Below, piece by piece: positions 22,043 to 34,100 of a DNA stretch of 64,000 bases (the first letter of the stretch is position 1; every line of letters starts with the position of its first letter). The DNA lies in the NCBI GenBank assembly GCA_030180135.1, contig CM058230.1, positions 99,626,439 through 99,690,438 on the forward strand, in the 5' to 3' direction. This stretch comes from Orychophragmus violaceus (Eukaryota > Streptophyta > Magnoliopsida > Brassicales > Brassicaceae). The translations under genes were made by a program, and so were the position numbers. The notes under the pieces are model-generated. The model was not told the DNA's origin. It searched no databases and saw only the letters and a program-made list of their open reading frames with translations.

Positions 22043-23070
22043 CACTACAAGAATTTGGAGTATATATAGCATTAGAATATAGCGTTTTTATGATTTCTGC
22101 TATAGTAAATATCAACCTTTTTTATTATAGCGTTTTCAAAAAAATAAACGCTATGTATAAGTAGTCATAATTTTTATTTTGGTAACGCTTTTGGTTAATG
22201 TAGAATACATAGCACTCTTATTCTCGTAAACGCTATGTAATGTTTTGGCGGAAAAAACTAAAAATTTGCCCGCTAGACTTAGATCAATTTCGCTCTCTTA
22301 TATTTTTTTTTGCACTTTTCAAGCTTCTTTCCCCCAAAAAATTTCACTTCATCTCTCTCTTGTAATCCAAAATCCTAAATCTACTGTTTTCAAACATTAA
22401 CCTAAAACTTTAAACATTATCCTTCAAACTTTATACCCTAAACCCTAAACAAACCCTAGAACTCTAAATTATAAACAAAAATCTAATAACTAAAACTCTA
22501 ATTACTATATAATATATAAAATTAAGTACAACACTTAAAACTTTAAACATTAACCCTATACCCTAAACCCTAAAATTCTAAATTATAAACAAAATCTAAT
22601 AATTAAAACCCCAATTACTATATAACATATAAAATTAAGTACAACACTTAAAACCTTAAACATTACCCTTTAAACCCTATACCCTAAACCCTAAAACTCT
22701 ACATTATAAACAAAAATTTAATAAATAAAACCTCAATTATTATATAGTATATAAAATTAAGTATAACACTTAAAACCTCAATTATTAATGATCGGTTTTT
22801 TTTTTCCAAAAACAATATTGAGGACATAAAAATTTAAAGTTTATTTTTTCGATGCCCTTGATCTTGAATGTAGAGTCAAAAAGATGTTTTGTTTTAGAAT
22901 TTTTGTTGTTGAGCCTTTATAATGAAAGACAGTTATAAAAAAAAAACTTAATGATAATAATCAAATCTAATAGTTATGACAACCAAATACAATATAAAAC
23001 CACAAAATCACCATCGCGAATTATTTCCTCATCCAATAATCCACTTATTATTATTCCTTTAATTCTTCAG
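22043..23070 (+). mobile_element. CACTA element, left terminus only
   Basis: CACTACAAGAATTTG (22043) is a canonical CACTA end. It is followed by forward and inverted TAGCGTTT / AAACGCTA subterminal words to about 22260, a motif also used by the complete element at 49692. No transposase follows. Sequence switches to a Tat-type Gypsy element at about 23071, so only the terminus survives. Confidence 0.65.
22400..22790 (+). repeat. 118-133-bp tandem repeat with telomere-like CCCTAAA words
   Basis: Three copies of a unit containing CTTTAAACATTA, TACCCTAAACCCTAAA, CTCTAAATTATAAACAAAA, ATATAAAATTAAGTA and CAACACTTAAA. The last word recurs at about 22523, 22641 and 22759. Each unit carries two or more CCCTAAA plant telomere-type heptamers. 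Confidence 0.85.
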
Positions 23071-24990
23071 AGATGCCACCTACTGCTACAAAGTGAAGCC
23101 CTTTGGCCTCAAGAACGCATGAGCCACTTATCAATGTCTCGTTAACAAAATGTTTTTCGGACAATTGGGTTAAACCATGGAGGTCTACATCGATGATATG
23201 TTGGTCAAATCCACAAAATGCGAAGACCACATCGCTCAGCTAAAAGAATGTTTCGACATTCTCAATACGCACAGGATGAAGCTCAACCCCGCGAAGTGCA
23301 CCTTCGGTGTCCAATCAGGAGAATTTATGGGTTACTTAGTAACCGAAAAGGGAATCAAGGAAAATCCCAAGCAGATTACCACATTTTTGGAGATGTCATC
23401 TCCAAAACAACACGGGAAGTCCAAAGGCTGACCGGCAAAATTGCAGTGCTAAATCGCTTCATATCGAGGTCGACCGATTAGTGTCTTCCTTTCTACCAAT
23501 TCCTCAAAGCAAATAAGAATTTTCTTTGGGATGAGAGGTGCGAAGAAGCGCTTACCAAGCTCAAAATCTATCTAAGCGAGCCCCCGAAACTGGAGAAACC
23601 AGTGGAGGGAGAAACTCTATACCTATACTTAGCCGTGTCTTCAATGGCAATAAGTGGGGTTTAAGTTTGCGAAGATCAAAACGAGCAAAAACCAGCCTAA
23701 CATGTTAGCAAATCTTTGATCGATGCCGAGACGAGATATCCTGCAATGGAAAAACTCGCATTGGTGTTAGTAACGTCAGCTGAAAAGCTGCGACCATACT
23801 TCCAGTCTCATTCGATCGTAGTAATGACCTCGCAACCATTGAGGACAATCTTGCACAGCCCGTCAATCAGGTCGGCTGGTAAAGTGGGCTATCGAACTGA
23901 GCGAGTACGATATAGAGTTCAGAAATCGAACGTGCTTAAAAGCACAAGTACTCGCTGATTTTATTATCAAACTCCCCCGACCGTCGAGCTTGAGCCGTCT
24001 TCATCCAAAATATGGACTCTCCATGTCGATGGTGCGTCTTCAAAACAAGGATCTGGGGTTGGAGTCAAACTAGTCACCCCCACAAGGGAAGTATTAGAAC
24101 AATACTTCAGTCTCAACTTTGCCGTGTCGAATAACGAAGCGGAGTACAAAGCATTGATAGCTGGACTCAGACTTGCGATAGCAATCAGAGCGCATGAAGT
24201 AGACGCCTTCAGCGACTCCCAACTGGTAACGAGCCAATTCCATGGCGACTACGAAGCTAAATATCGACGAATGGAGGCGTACCTTCGTGTTGTTCATGGT
24301 CTTGCTGACCAGATCGATTTCTTCGATCTAACCTGGATACCTCGAGGAGATATTACGGCGGTCGATGCCTTAGCAGCATTAGCCTCAACCTCTGATCCCA
24401 ATTTAAAAAGGATCATTCTGGTTGAAGGGATCGAGAAACCTAGCATAGATGTCGCGCTAAAAGATCCTTCTCTCAAAGAGAAAGGCTCTAACAAACTGAT
24501 CAATGTTGATCTGATACCTACGGAAGTAACACCCGAAAGGGGAACCAAACCTAACATCATCGACATAGATGATGACCCCGACCCTAGAAAAGCCATATGT
24601 GTAGCTAACGTCCCGAACGCTCCCATAAAAGCGACCTCGACAAACCAGACCTCGCAGATCGATACCAAAAATGATTGGAGATATCCCATCATTCAATACA
24701 TCGTAAATGGTACAACCCTCTCAGACAGGTGGGCTGCTAGAAAGCTGAAAGCACAAAGCGCAAGGTATTGTGTAACAGAAGGAAAACTCTTAAAACAAAG
24801 TCTTTCTGGACCTTACCTCAAATGCCTTAGCGGCGAAGAGACTCAAATTGTAATGACCGAAGCTCATGAAGGATCCTGCGGAAGTAATTCGGGAGGACGA
24901 GCTCTGGCCATACGAATCAAACGTCAAGGTTTCTTCTGGACGACTATGTGTTCCGAGTGCGACAAGTGTCAAAGGCATGCCCCGATAATC
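23071..24990 (+). pseudogene. Gypsy pol remnant: reverse transcriptase and RNase H
   Basis: Copies the element's RNA into DNA. RT begins abruptly in the palm region: CYKVKPFGLKNA, then MEVYIDDMLVKS with the YxDD catalytic motif (about 23177-23212), MKLNPAKCTFGV and GEFMGYLVTEKGI. A frame change near 23400 is followed by VQRLTGKIAVLNRFISRSTD. The RT-type RNase H tether continues in pieces to about 23960. A second RNase H domain (about 24005-24400) has VDGAS, NNEAEY, FSDSQLV and AVDALA in the expected D-E-D-D order, inside a 293-residue open frame (24124-25005). Stops at 23109-23111 (A*ATYQ), 23174, 23479 and elsewhere show it is dead. Confidence 0.8.
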
Positions 24991-25900
24991 CACCAACCAT
25001 CGTAGAAACTCTCTTCGATCTCCTCGCCGTATCCTTTTATGCGATGGGGGATGGATATAGTGGGACTCCTCATCGCGTCAGGAAAAAAAGCGATGCACCT
25101 ACTTGTCATGACTGACTACTTCAGCAAATGGATGGAAGCTGAGTCCTACCAAAAAAATTAAGGATGTCCATGTAAAGGAGTTCGTCTGGCAGAAAATAAT
25201 ATGTCGACACGTAATTCCTCATAAGATTATCAATTATAACGGATCTCGGTTCATATCGAACATATTCCAAACTTTCTGCAAGACTTGGAACATTAAGCTG
25301 GCCTACTTAACGCCTTGTTACCCCGAGAACGGACTGGCAGAGGCAGCCAACAAGTCGATTGTGAATAACCTGAAGAAAAGGCTCGACGAATTCAAAACCA
25401 ACTTGAGTGATGAACTCTCAGCTCTACTTTGGGCCTACAGAAACACGCCTCGAAAATCTACGGGCAAAACTCCTTTCTTCTTAGCCTATGGCATCGAGGC
25501 TGTAGTTCCCGCATAAATCCTCATTTCGAGCATTTGCCAAACAGAATGCCCACAAAACGAGGGACTAAATAACCAAATGATAACTGACGAGCTCGATCTC
25601 GTCAAAGAACGTAGGAAACTCGTGCTAGCTCGAATCCAGAATTACCAACAGGCCGCAGCTTACTACTACGATTACCGGATTAAAACCCGAAGGTTTCAAG
25701 TAGGTGTGCTCGTCATGCGAAAAGTGTTCCACCATAAAAATGAAGAACATGCTAGAAATTTAGGAGCAAATTGGGAAGGACCCTACCAAGTCACTGACAT
25801 CGTTCAAGAAGGGGTCTATCAACTCAGGTCGATAGAAACCCAGAAATCCGAACTTTGACCCTGGAGTATTATCAACCTCAAAAAGTACTTCCACTAGGAA
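24740..25900 (+). pseudogene. Gypsy pol remnant: integrase
   Basis: Would insert the cDNA into the genome. The zinc-binding region (about 24780-25000) reads GKLLKQSLSGPYLKCL and CDKCQRHAP, but a conserved His is replaced (GSNSGGRAL) and several residues before the CxxC are missing. The core follows in broken frames: WGMDIVGLL (first Asp present), IINYNGSRFI (about 25224-25250; Tyr replaces the second catalytic Asp), and ENGLAEAANKSIV (Glu present). The end reads MITDELDLVKERRKLVLARI (25577 on), then NWEGPYQVTDIVQEGVYQL. Many stops. Not functional. Confidence 0.75.
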
Positions 25901-26133
25901 TACTCCACCAAAATTCAAACTACGTAAAGCCTCCAAAGAGTATGTTGTCAGCTCGACATCGAGCATAGCCACCCCAAATATTTAACACATGCAGGAAATA
26001 CAATCTCAAGCGGATATGGGGACATCACACACATCCTATTACATTCAACTCACAATCTAGTTCACAATCTGTTAATTTTGTCAATACTATCTTGTATTAA
26101 GCTTTATCCTTATTCAATATATTTTCGATGTCA

Positions 26134-26556
26134 CTTCATTGTAGCGATCTCATACGATCTACTCTTTTGCGACCTCAAAACGGTCCACTCTATAGTGATC
26201 TCAAAATGATCCACTCTTTAGCGATCTCAAAACGATCCACTCTTTTGCAACCTCAAAACGGTCCACTCTTTATTGCGACCTCAAAATGGTTCACTCTCAA
26301 GCAATCTCAAAACGATCCTCTTTATTGCGACCTCAAAACGATCCACTCTCAAGTGATCTCAAAAACGATCCTCTTTATAACAACCTCAAAACGGTCCACT
26401 CTCAACCGATCTCAAAACGATCCTCGTTATTGCGACCTCAAAATGGTCCACTCTCAATCGATCTCAAAACGATCCTCTTTATTGCGATCAAAACGGTCCA
26501 CTCTCAAGCGATCTCAAAATGATCCTCTCTTTTGCGATCTCAAAAATGATCCGTCT
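26134..26556 (+). repeat. minisatellite, about 26-bp half-units in 52-bp pairs
   Basis: Sixteen or so units alternate between CGATCTCAAAACGATCC(TC/AC)TCTTT and GACCTCAAAACGGTCCACTCTCAA. It lies 3' of integrase in the spacer of the Tat element. The array happens to stay open in two reading frames, which I regard as a by-product of the repeat. Confidence 0.9.
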
Positions 26557-27238
26557 TAAAACACTTTTCACCCATGATATCACCCTTCGCGGATGAACGA
26601 TATCTCAATCCTTCTAAGTTTCACAATTAGTAGAATTTGGGGGGAGGGGGGGATGAACCTCTCCCTCAGCCCGAACTTTAACTTAGTCAAACTCAAAAAA
26701 CTTCGCCTAGACACAAGATCAATCCTTAGAAATTCATGCAAGTTCTTCGATCAAACAAAATGATCTCTCGTTTAACGAACTCAAAAAGAAAAGACTTTTG
26801 TCTTAAGAAACTATATGAAACTCAATTCGTCACATTGAACAAGTCAGATCGAGATTTTGTACTCGCTGATAAAACTCTTCGATCACTTGACGAACTAAGA
26901 GTTTACTAAAAACGTTCCGATCAAATGAGCTCTTGTAAAACAAGCTCAAGAGGCTTTAGTCAAAGGTAATTGAAGTCTGGATTGATTCACAACTTGGTTA
27001 ATCAAAATCGTTCATTCCTACTTAATTGGTTTTGGTTAAACTAAAAACAAAAATTATAAATGTGAAAGTCGGTTCGATTATTTAAAAGCCCTTACGGGCA
27101 ACACCAAGTTCAAAAAAAAAGATAAAAGCCCTCTGTGGGCAAACACCAAAGAGTTCGAGATTAAAATCCCTTTCGGGCAACACAGAACTTAAAAAAAAAT
27201 GTTTTAAAAAGGGACTAAAGAAGGAGAGGAGCGACGAG
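26557..27238. other. Tat spacer, no gene seen
   Basis: A polypurine tract-like run (TTTGGGGGGAGGGGGGGATG, 26636-26655) may be an internal or relic PPT. At 27087-27190 three short units of the type AAAAGCCCTTACGGGCAACACC alternate with A-runs; the GCCC...GGGC words form small hairpins. Confidence 0.5.
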
Positions 27239-29740
27239 TCAGCCTAAATCGGCCATTTTCTCGCCACCATCCAGGTCCTCCCATGAGATTGGTCCTTGCA
27301 CTGATCCGCTAGCAGCCTCCTGAGGGTGGTTCGATCCATGTGGGTCCTGGTTCATTGGCAGTTGAGTATCAGGATCGATCAGCATCACCGAGTCTTCCGA
27401 GACCGTGGGGAGAACAAGTTTACAGATGGAAAAGTCGGAGACACTCACAGCAACCAGCGCAGCCCCCTTCTCCTCTTTCTTCACAACCAGCTTGTTATTC
27501 TCGCCCACCGTGTCGAATCCTCCACCAGCGATCGCAACAAGGAGATCGAGGTTCGCGACTGCCTCATGAAGGGCCATCTTGATGTCGACCTCAGTCTTCT
27601 TCTTCTTCTCCCATTTCTCCTTGATCTGATAGAGGATCAATATGTACATCTCGTGAAGTTCTCACTTAACTGCCTTCGCCGCCCTCGCCGTCTCTCGAAC
27701 TACAGCGTCGCGACTGGCAGTGGCTTTACGCTTATCTTCGTCATCACAGGTCACTTACTCAAAGGAGAGCTGCCTCTCCTTCTTAGACATCTTATTTGTG
27801 AAGATCTCGAGCTTGATCCTGAGGTCCTCCTCTGAGTTCTCCAGCTCCATGATCTAGGCCTACTGTTTCTGATACCTGGCCAGCTGCCTGCCCAGTGCCG
27901 CCTCTCGAGCCTTTGCAACATGAAGGTTGATGTTGAGATCCTCAACGACCTTCTGCGCCTCCTTTAGCTCGGAGGTACGAGGGATTTCCTTTAACCTCTG
28001 CTCGGAGATCGCGTCATATTTATTGACGGCTTTGAGGGTCTAAATGACACAAAAGCTCGAATCAGAGACCGCCCGAAAACCTAGAAAAGAAAATAAATTT
28101 TACGTCGACCTCGGAATACCTTTCCTTGGGCTGACATCATATCGACGTAAGTCTGCTCAGCTGCCATGCCCCGTACCGCAGGGAGTTGGAACCCCGCAGG
28201 CTTGAAATGCATAAGGAGGAACGCCACTCCTTCAGGGTCATCGGCGATCGGGCACTCCTTCTTGTGCTTGAACTTCCAGGTAAAGCCTTTACTCACAGAA
28301 GAGCCGGAAGAGGTATGCTTAGCTTCCACAACATTACCCGCACGAATCTATGCCTCACTTCGAGCTCGTTTTGAGTTCAGAGGGCAAGACCCGTTCGAAC
28401 CCCTAGATCCATTCTAGTTTTCCAGGTCTGACGGAATCGGCACGGTCTCCTGGAGGGATGGCTGGGCAAAGAAGTAACCCCGCTTAGGTTCGAGGCCCTC
28501 TGGTTCACCTCCTCCTCGCTAACAGCTCGGAAGGACGGAGTGTTCGAGCTGAGGGCTTTGGTGAGCATCGCTGCCAGTTGGACCGATTTAGCTTGGGCTG
28601 TCAAGTAAGTAGGAGCCTTCCCAGCGCGACGTGAGCAGTTTCTTTTAGACATCTTCTCTTGCGGTGGGGTACTTGCTATAGAACAAGAGTCGTAGACAGT
28701 ACGACCTGAACACAACAGAAGAGTTAACTCAGTAAGACGAACTCTTACGACCAAAAAAGGGAACAAAAGACTGTCGATCTAAATGAGTTACCTGCTGCTG
28801 TTCGAGTCGGCCGATCGACCCGAGGTTTTACTTCACAGATACTTTGAGGAACTGGAGATGGACTTTTTCATGACGATTCTCCTATTGCGGATGTGATGCG
28901 GGGTGCCGTGAAGGAATCTCAATCTATCCTCCCACTCTTCAGGCGAGCGATCAGATTTGCAGTATTCATATCGAGCGGTATTGCATCCGGAGTATCTGCC
29001 AATACAGAACAAAATACAATTAATATAGATTGTAACAAAAAAATAATATATATATATATATATATATCGAGCTATGCTCGATCTATAAACGATGGCCTCT
29101 TTTCTGACCAACGCTGACTACCCAGCGCGTCAAAATGGCTGAGAAGTCAAAGTCGCCAACGGAGAACTTTTTGATCTTGAAGAAAACGATTTCGTCCTGC
29201 CATACGTTCCTCGGAGGAGTCTCCTCTATGATCCTCCTCTGAATTGGCGAGATGTAATAAGTTTCCGGGAACTTCTTTTTATATTTAACAAGGCATATGA
29301 GCATGATAAGGTCGACAGTCACCGGAATTCCCTAGTCGGTGGCTAGGATTCTGGTCCCGATGACCTGTCGAATGAAATTCGGAGTCATCTGACGGAATGA
29401 AAGTCGGAGGGCCGTCAAAACATCGAGAAGGATATGTGGGATTGGAAAATCAGTCTGCATCTCTCGAAAAATGTCGAGTACGCACAGCAGAAACCGGGAC
29501 GGACGATCTCCGGACACTCTGATTCGTCCGGTAGTACCATCTCTACCTCCGGCGGAACATGGCAGCTCTCCCGAAGCTTCTGGAAATGACGTATCGTGAG
29601 CTTCGATTTCTTATGAGGACCGTAAGACTCCTGGGAAGAACTGCTTCCTACGGCTCTATTTTTTGGGTTACCTGTGATAAATACGGCGAAGGCTTGTGGT
29701 GGAAAACGTGGGATTAACCCCCTCCTTTTAAAGTCCATAA
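27239..29740 (-). pseudogene. antisense gene of the Tat-lineage element (coiled-coil protein)
   Basis: Minus-strand gene starting near 29738 (MDFKRRGLIPRFPPQAF). The order, from start to end, is: a charged N-terminus (RHFQKLRESCHVPPEVEMVLP near 29600); a conserved helical region common to Brassicaceae retroelement proteins (RPGFCCAYSTFFERCRL, then FPIPHILLDVLTALRLSFRQ and TPNFIRQVIGTRILA near 29360-29480); TYYISPIQRRIIEETPP near 29230; a linker with (TA)n and probable intron near 29040-29070; GKVFRGRRKI near 28110; and a long coiled coil (about 28000-27550) ending in an acidic tail and TAG at 27240. Frames change several times and stops occur. Role unknown; I infer an element-encoded accessory protein. 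No catalytic motif is visible. Confidence 0.6.
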
Positions 29741-30099
29741 TTAAGATCGACCTCGAGATCGTCGGATTTATGCCAGGTCAGCGAACCATAACCGTTAGAT
29801 ACGAGAAGGCGATAAGATCAATCGATTTGAATACTACTGAGGGGATTCGATGTGATGATCTCTAACATCCCATCATCTCATCCGTTGGATAGCAGCACAA
29901 TGATTACGATCCAATGGAAATCCAAAAGGGATTGCGGGAATCGAGATCGCTCATCTCACATGCCATCTCGACTGTTCGATCTCACCTATTTAATGACGCC
30001 CACACGCGTGAATTGAATGTACGGAGATCGAGGACGGCACGCATATTCCCAATTTTTCCGCCCATTAATTTGAACATCATCAATAGGCTAGGGGACAAT
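29741..30099. other. antisense-gene promoter region and polypurine tract
   Basis: Non-coding. It includes the upstream region of the antisense gene, and at its right edge AGGCTAGGGGACAAT (30085-30099), the polypurine tract that primes plus-strand synthesis, directly before the LTR. Confidence 0.6.
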
Positions 30100-30618
30100 T
30101 GTTGGTGCTGGATTTTACACAAAGAAAATCCGGCCCATTTAAAGAATATGAGGCCCGTCCAGGAAAGAAGCCCAAAGAATCGAAGAACTTGAACTGGTCA
30201 AGTAGACACAATAAAACGCCAAAGCCCAAGCCCAAAGAAGATGTGTTTATTCAACCTTATCTGATAGAGATTGAGTTCGGTGAAGAACGAGTCAGGAGAT
30301 CGTTGTAACGATCTCCGCGAATCTCGAGACGTTGAAGATAATGCGAACGAGAAGATCGCAACAAACACAGAGGGATCAAATATATAAGAGGAAGGAAGTC
30401 ATCCGAAGAGGACACTCGAAAACTATTCAACTAACACTTCAACTAAAATAGTTCGATCTCATTGTGTATACATTCGACTTGTTCTTTGTATAAATTCAAT
30501 TTCGACATTCAATCAGTATAACATCTTTGATTCACAAAAAAAAAATCTATACTCTTATTTCCTAAAGTCTCAAATCCACATTTAGATACAAATATCGGTG
30601 TGAAACTTTGAACTCACA
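30100..30618 (+). repeat. Tat-type 3' LTR
   Basis: It starts TGTTGGTGCTGGATTTTAC right after the polypurine tract and ends ...GAACTCACA. About 519 bp. The next sequence belongs to an older LTR (copy A), so the Tat element inserted into it. Confidence 0.65.
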
Positions 30619-31141
30619 AAACCTAAAATATTAAATAACCGGGCTATGGTTAAATAGAATTAATTAATTGGGTTAAAATAGTTAAAGAATTAAATAATTA
30701 AATTGGGGCCAGGAGGTTAGTAATCTGGCAGATAACCAATTAAAACTAGAAACTAAAGAATTAGGAAATTAAAAAACTGAAAGAAATGGGGTTAAACCGT
30801 CTAGGGGTTAGTAAGTTTACTAACTCCAATCTAGCGGTCAAATAAAATAATTAATTTAAAACTAAAAATATAAATGAACTAAATCCAAGAATTAAATTAA
30901 ATGAACTTAAGTAATTATTGTGGCTACAGGGTTAGTAAGTTTACTAACTCCAATGTAGCAAATTAAAACCGGAATTAGATAATTTGATTAAAACTGAGAA
31001 CTAAACCTAATTAAGAATTAAAAGGAATTAATTCAATTAATTGAATTAAGTGATTGATTGAATCTAAGTTTTCCTTGAGTAGAGTTATTGCATGGTTAAT
31101 GTTATTTCGGTGTTGGGCCGAGTAGGTAATGTGGTTGTGGT
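30619..31141 (-). repeat. long LTR copy A, distal segment (minus orientation)
   Basis: Reverse complement aligns by eye with about 32490-32850 of copy B: shared words include CTCGGCCCAACACCGAA, GCTACATTGG and TTACTAA. It is separated from the rest of copy A (34640-35981) by the insertion of copy B, and cut at the left by the Tat element. It contains two hairpin words GTTAGTAAGTTTACTAAC (30809, 30931). Confidence 0.7.
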
Positions 31142-34100
31142 TGTAACGCCCCCTTCCCGTTTTCTGCTGACCGACGAGCTGACCGACCAACAATCAAACA
31201 AGAACATGACCGATCGAATCCGAGCAGCCATACGAGAAGAGTTTGTCACAATACGAAGCCAGAGACAGTCCGGTTTGAGTCAATGGCTCGAACCAAACCG
31301 TCCTTGACTCCGTTTACTTCGTTTCCACGATACAAAGCTTTTCAACTTGTATCGCTTCCACGAGTTTTTTTCGGTTCGGACTAAACCGTATATCAGGGAA
31401 TTATTCCGTTTTATTACTTAAAATTATAAATCTTATACATAACAATTTACGGTTTTATACAAATCATTTAGCGGGGTCCCCTCAAAATCCGAAACCGAAA
31501 ATAAAGTCAAAATGCGCAAAAACCGATACCAAATGCCAACCCGAGCCTACTCCGAGTGTCCTACGCGTCCGCCAAGCTATTCTAAACCTGAAAAACACAA
31601 AAGAGTCTAATGAGCAATCTAAGATTACCCAGTGAGACAGCTCCCAACTAAAAGGCTTCTAACAATCTAATAATCCCGCCCAAACACAAAATAACAATCA
31701 AGTACAATAGCTGATCACGTGCTACCAAGACGTAATGAGCTCCACAACACCCAAGCATTCAAATAACAACACATATTATCAACGAAGGAAATCGAGAACA
31801 CTGCGACACATGCTCTCGATTAGACTCGATCTACACTAAACACATCTCTAACGCAATCTCCACACCATGGGCCCCAAACGCGAACTCGGTAACTTCCACG
31901 GGAACACTTAGCTACCCCACGGTAACTAAAACCTCCCACGACTCCTAGACGGAAACACGAAGTCCTACGACTAGGACACCGTTCTCTGTCCATCGATACG
32001 TGGTGACTCGGGCTACCCCTAGATAACCAAAGCTTCCATGCAGTCCGGCCCTAGGACGCGATCCCGTATTCTCCGGACCACACACCTACCGGCGTCACTC
32101 AGTAGGTTAACACCATTACCAGAATCACCACCCGAAGGCACATGAACCGATCAGGTAACTACCCGAGGATCCAATCGGGTCAGAAGTACCGGAACGCTAT
32201 CTCTAGACTTTCGGGATCTAACGCACCCTATAGAGTCCCAATAACAGTAATGTAAACAAGCAGACTCGCTGGGACTCTATCACGCAAGACCGACAAGATC
32301 AAATAGAAACATTATCTTAATCCCCGTACCCAGTCTATCCCGCAAGTCCTACCACCATTCATCAACACAACCTGACCTATCCGGTCCTGCACCGAAATAG
32401 GTATCCATACCCAGACTTACCCGTTCCCGTACCAGAGTAAGTATCTACCAGTACAGTCTACTCGGCCCAACACTGAAGTAGATAAACAATCAAGCAATCA
32501 ACAGTCTACTCGGCCCTACACCGAAGTAGATACACAATTACACAAACAATAATCACAACACCACACAAACAATTATTTAGGTTTATTAGTCTTTTAATAT
32601 TTTCTTAACCTTAACTCATTCGATCCGCTACATTGGGATTAGTGGATTACTAATCCGCAGACGGCTTAATTCAATTCTTATTATTAATTCTTATTTCCTT
32701 AAATTCTTATTCTTAATCTCTTCAATTTGCCAGCTTGAGATTAGTAAACTTACTAATCTCCTGACTTCATATTATTTAATTAATTCAATTACCCTGCTAA
32801 CCCCGACTATAGACTAATTAACCCACCCCGTTATTATATTCTAAGTGTGCTATGTGTTTTAACCGTATTTTAATCAACTCATAATTTCCCATATATAGAT
32901 TCATTTAGATACGTTCTTAAATACTTATATATGCATATACGTCCTAGCATGCCGTTCTATATGTATGAAACACCCAATCAAGCAATCAAGGAAACTATCA
33001 ATCATTTACCGATTTAAGCTAACTAGCATGCATCTCTTTAACCTAACCATTAATTAGTTAACCGAGTTATTAATCAACCTAGCCGTTCTAACCAATTCAA
33101 TCATTGAGGTATGCAACCTAAATCTTCGGTTAATGAATCCAAGGTCTATATGTCCTAATCTATATGCAACACACAATGTAGCCGACTCACAGTGATATCG
33201 TGATGACGGATGATGGAGTGACGGAACAACGAGACCCGACACGAACCCAATGCTAACCCAAACCTTTCCCGAACCGTTGACTTGCTTTGACCCGAACTTT
33301 ACCCGCGCGTCGACCCTTGTAATTCTGATCGTCCCTCCGCATGAACCTCTGGACCAACCTCATACGACGTCTACTAGAACCCGTCTATAAGAGAAAATCG
33401 GTACGTGGGATGAACGTTTAAAATCTCCGCTTAGGAAATATTTCACCGTTCCTCCATCACCATCCCATCTCTTATCTCTCTCTAACCTCACTTTCTCTCT
33501 CCTCTTTCTCTCTCCTTTATCTCTCTTTCTCTCCTCCGGCTCTCCTCCTCCTTCTTCTTCTCTTCTTCCTCCTTCCTCCGGCTTCTTCTTTATCTTCCCT
33601 CCGGCTCCTTCTTCTTATTCTTCTTCTTCCTTCCTTCTTCTTCTTCCTCCCTTCTTCCTCTCTTTTTTCTCTCTTCTTATACTCCTTTGGGTTTTTGGTG
33701 TGAGGAGAATGGATGGGGGAAGGCCTCCTTTTATAGTAAAAGGGAGATGATCTCCACCCTCCATTTGTCTCACCTCTCCTCCCATCTTCCTCCACGACAC
33801 TCCACCAAAATCAGGCCAAAAACAATGAATTTCATCACTCACCTTACACCTGTAGCCCTCTTCTAGAAGCCTCATGGATTGATGACAACATATTTTTTGA
33901 TTCAATGTACCAAATAACACAAACAATGCATCACCTTCTCCCTAGAAATATTTCGTGGCCCAAGCTCACTACTGGGCTTGAATTATGTCCAAAATAACCT
34001 CATTTCTCAGCTCTAATCACCTTGATCCAAGCCCAAGCCCCTATGATTTTATTTTGATTTTTTAGCAATTAATTACCCCTTAATGGTCTAAAACCTATAA

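Larger units (their letters stand above)
23071..30618 (+). mobile_element. Tat-lineage Gypsy retrotransposon, 5'-truncated
   Basis: The pol remnants (RT, RNase H, integrase) run on the plus strand from 23071 to 25900. They are followed by a tandem-repeat spacer, a gene in antisense (27239-29740), a polypurine tract and a 3' LTR (30100-30618). An antisense gene between pol and 3' LTR is a known feature of the Tat lineage. The 5' LTR, gag and protease are missing. Pol is full of stops and frame changes. Confidence 0.75.

Noticed and set aside
22400..22790. True interstitial telomere from a chromosome fusion
   Set aside because: The CCCTAAA words are part of a longer tandem unit beside a CACTA terminus, not an uninterrupted telomeric run.
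26128..26559. Open frames of 143 and 78 residues across the minisatellite
   Set aside because: They arise from a repeat unit lacking stops in those frames; composition is that of the repeat and no domain is seen.
33517..33926. R/K/E-rich minus-strand frames
   Set aside because: They are the complement of a polypyrimidine tract inside an LTR.
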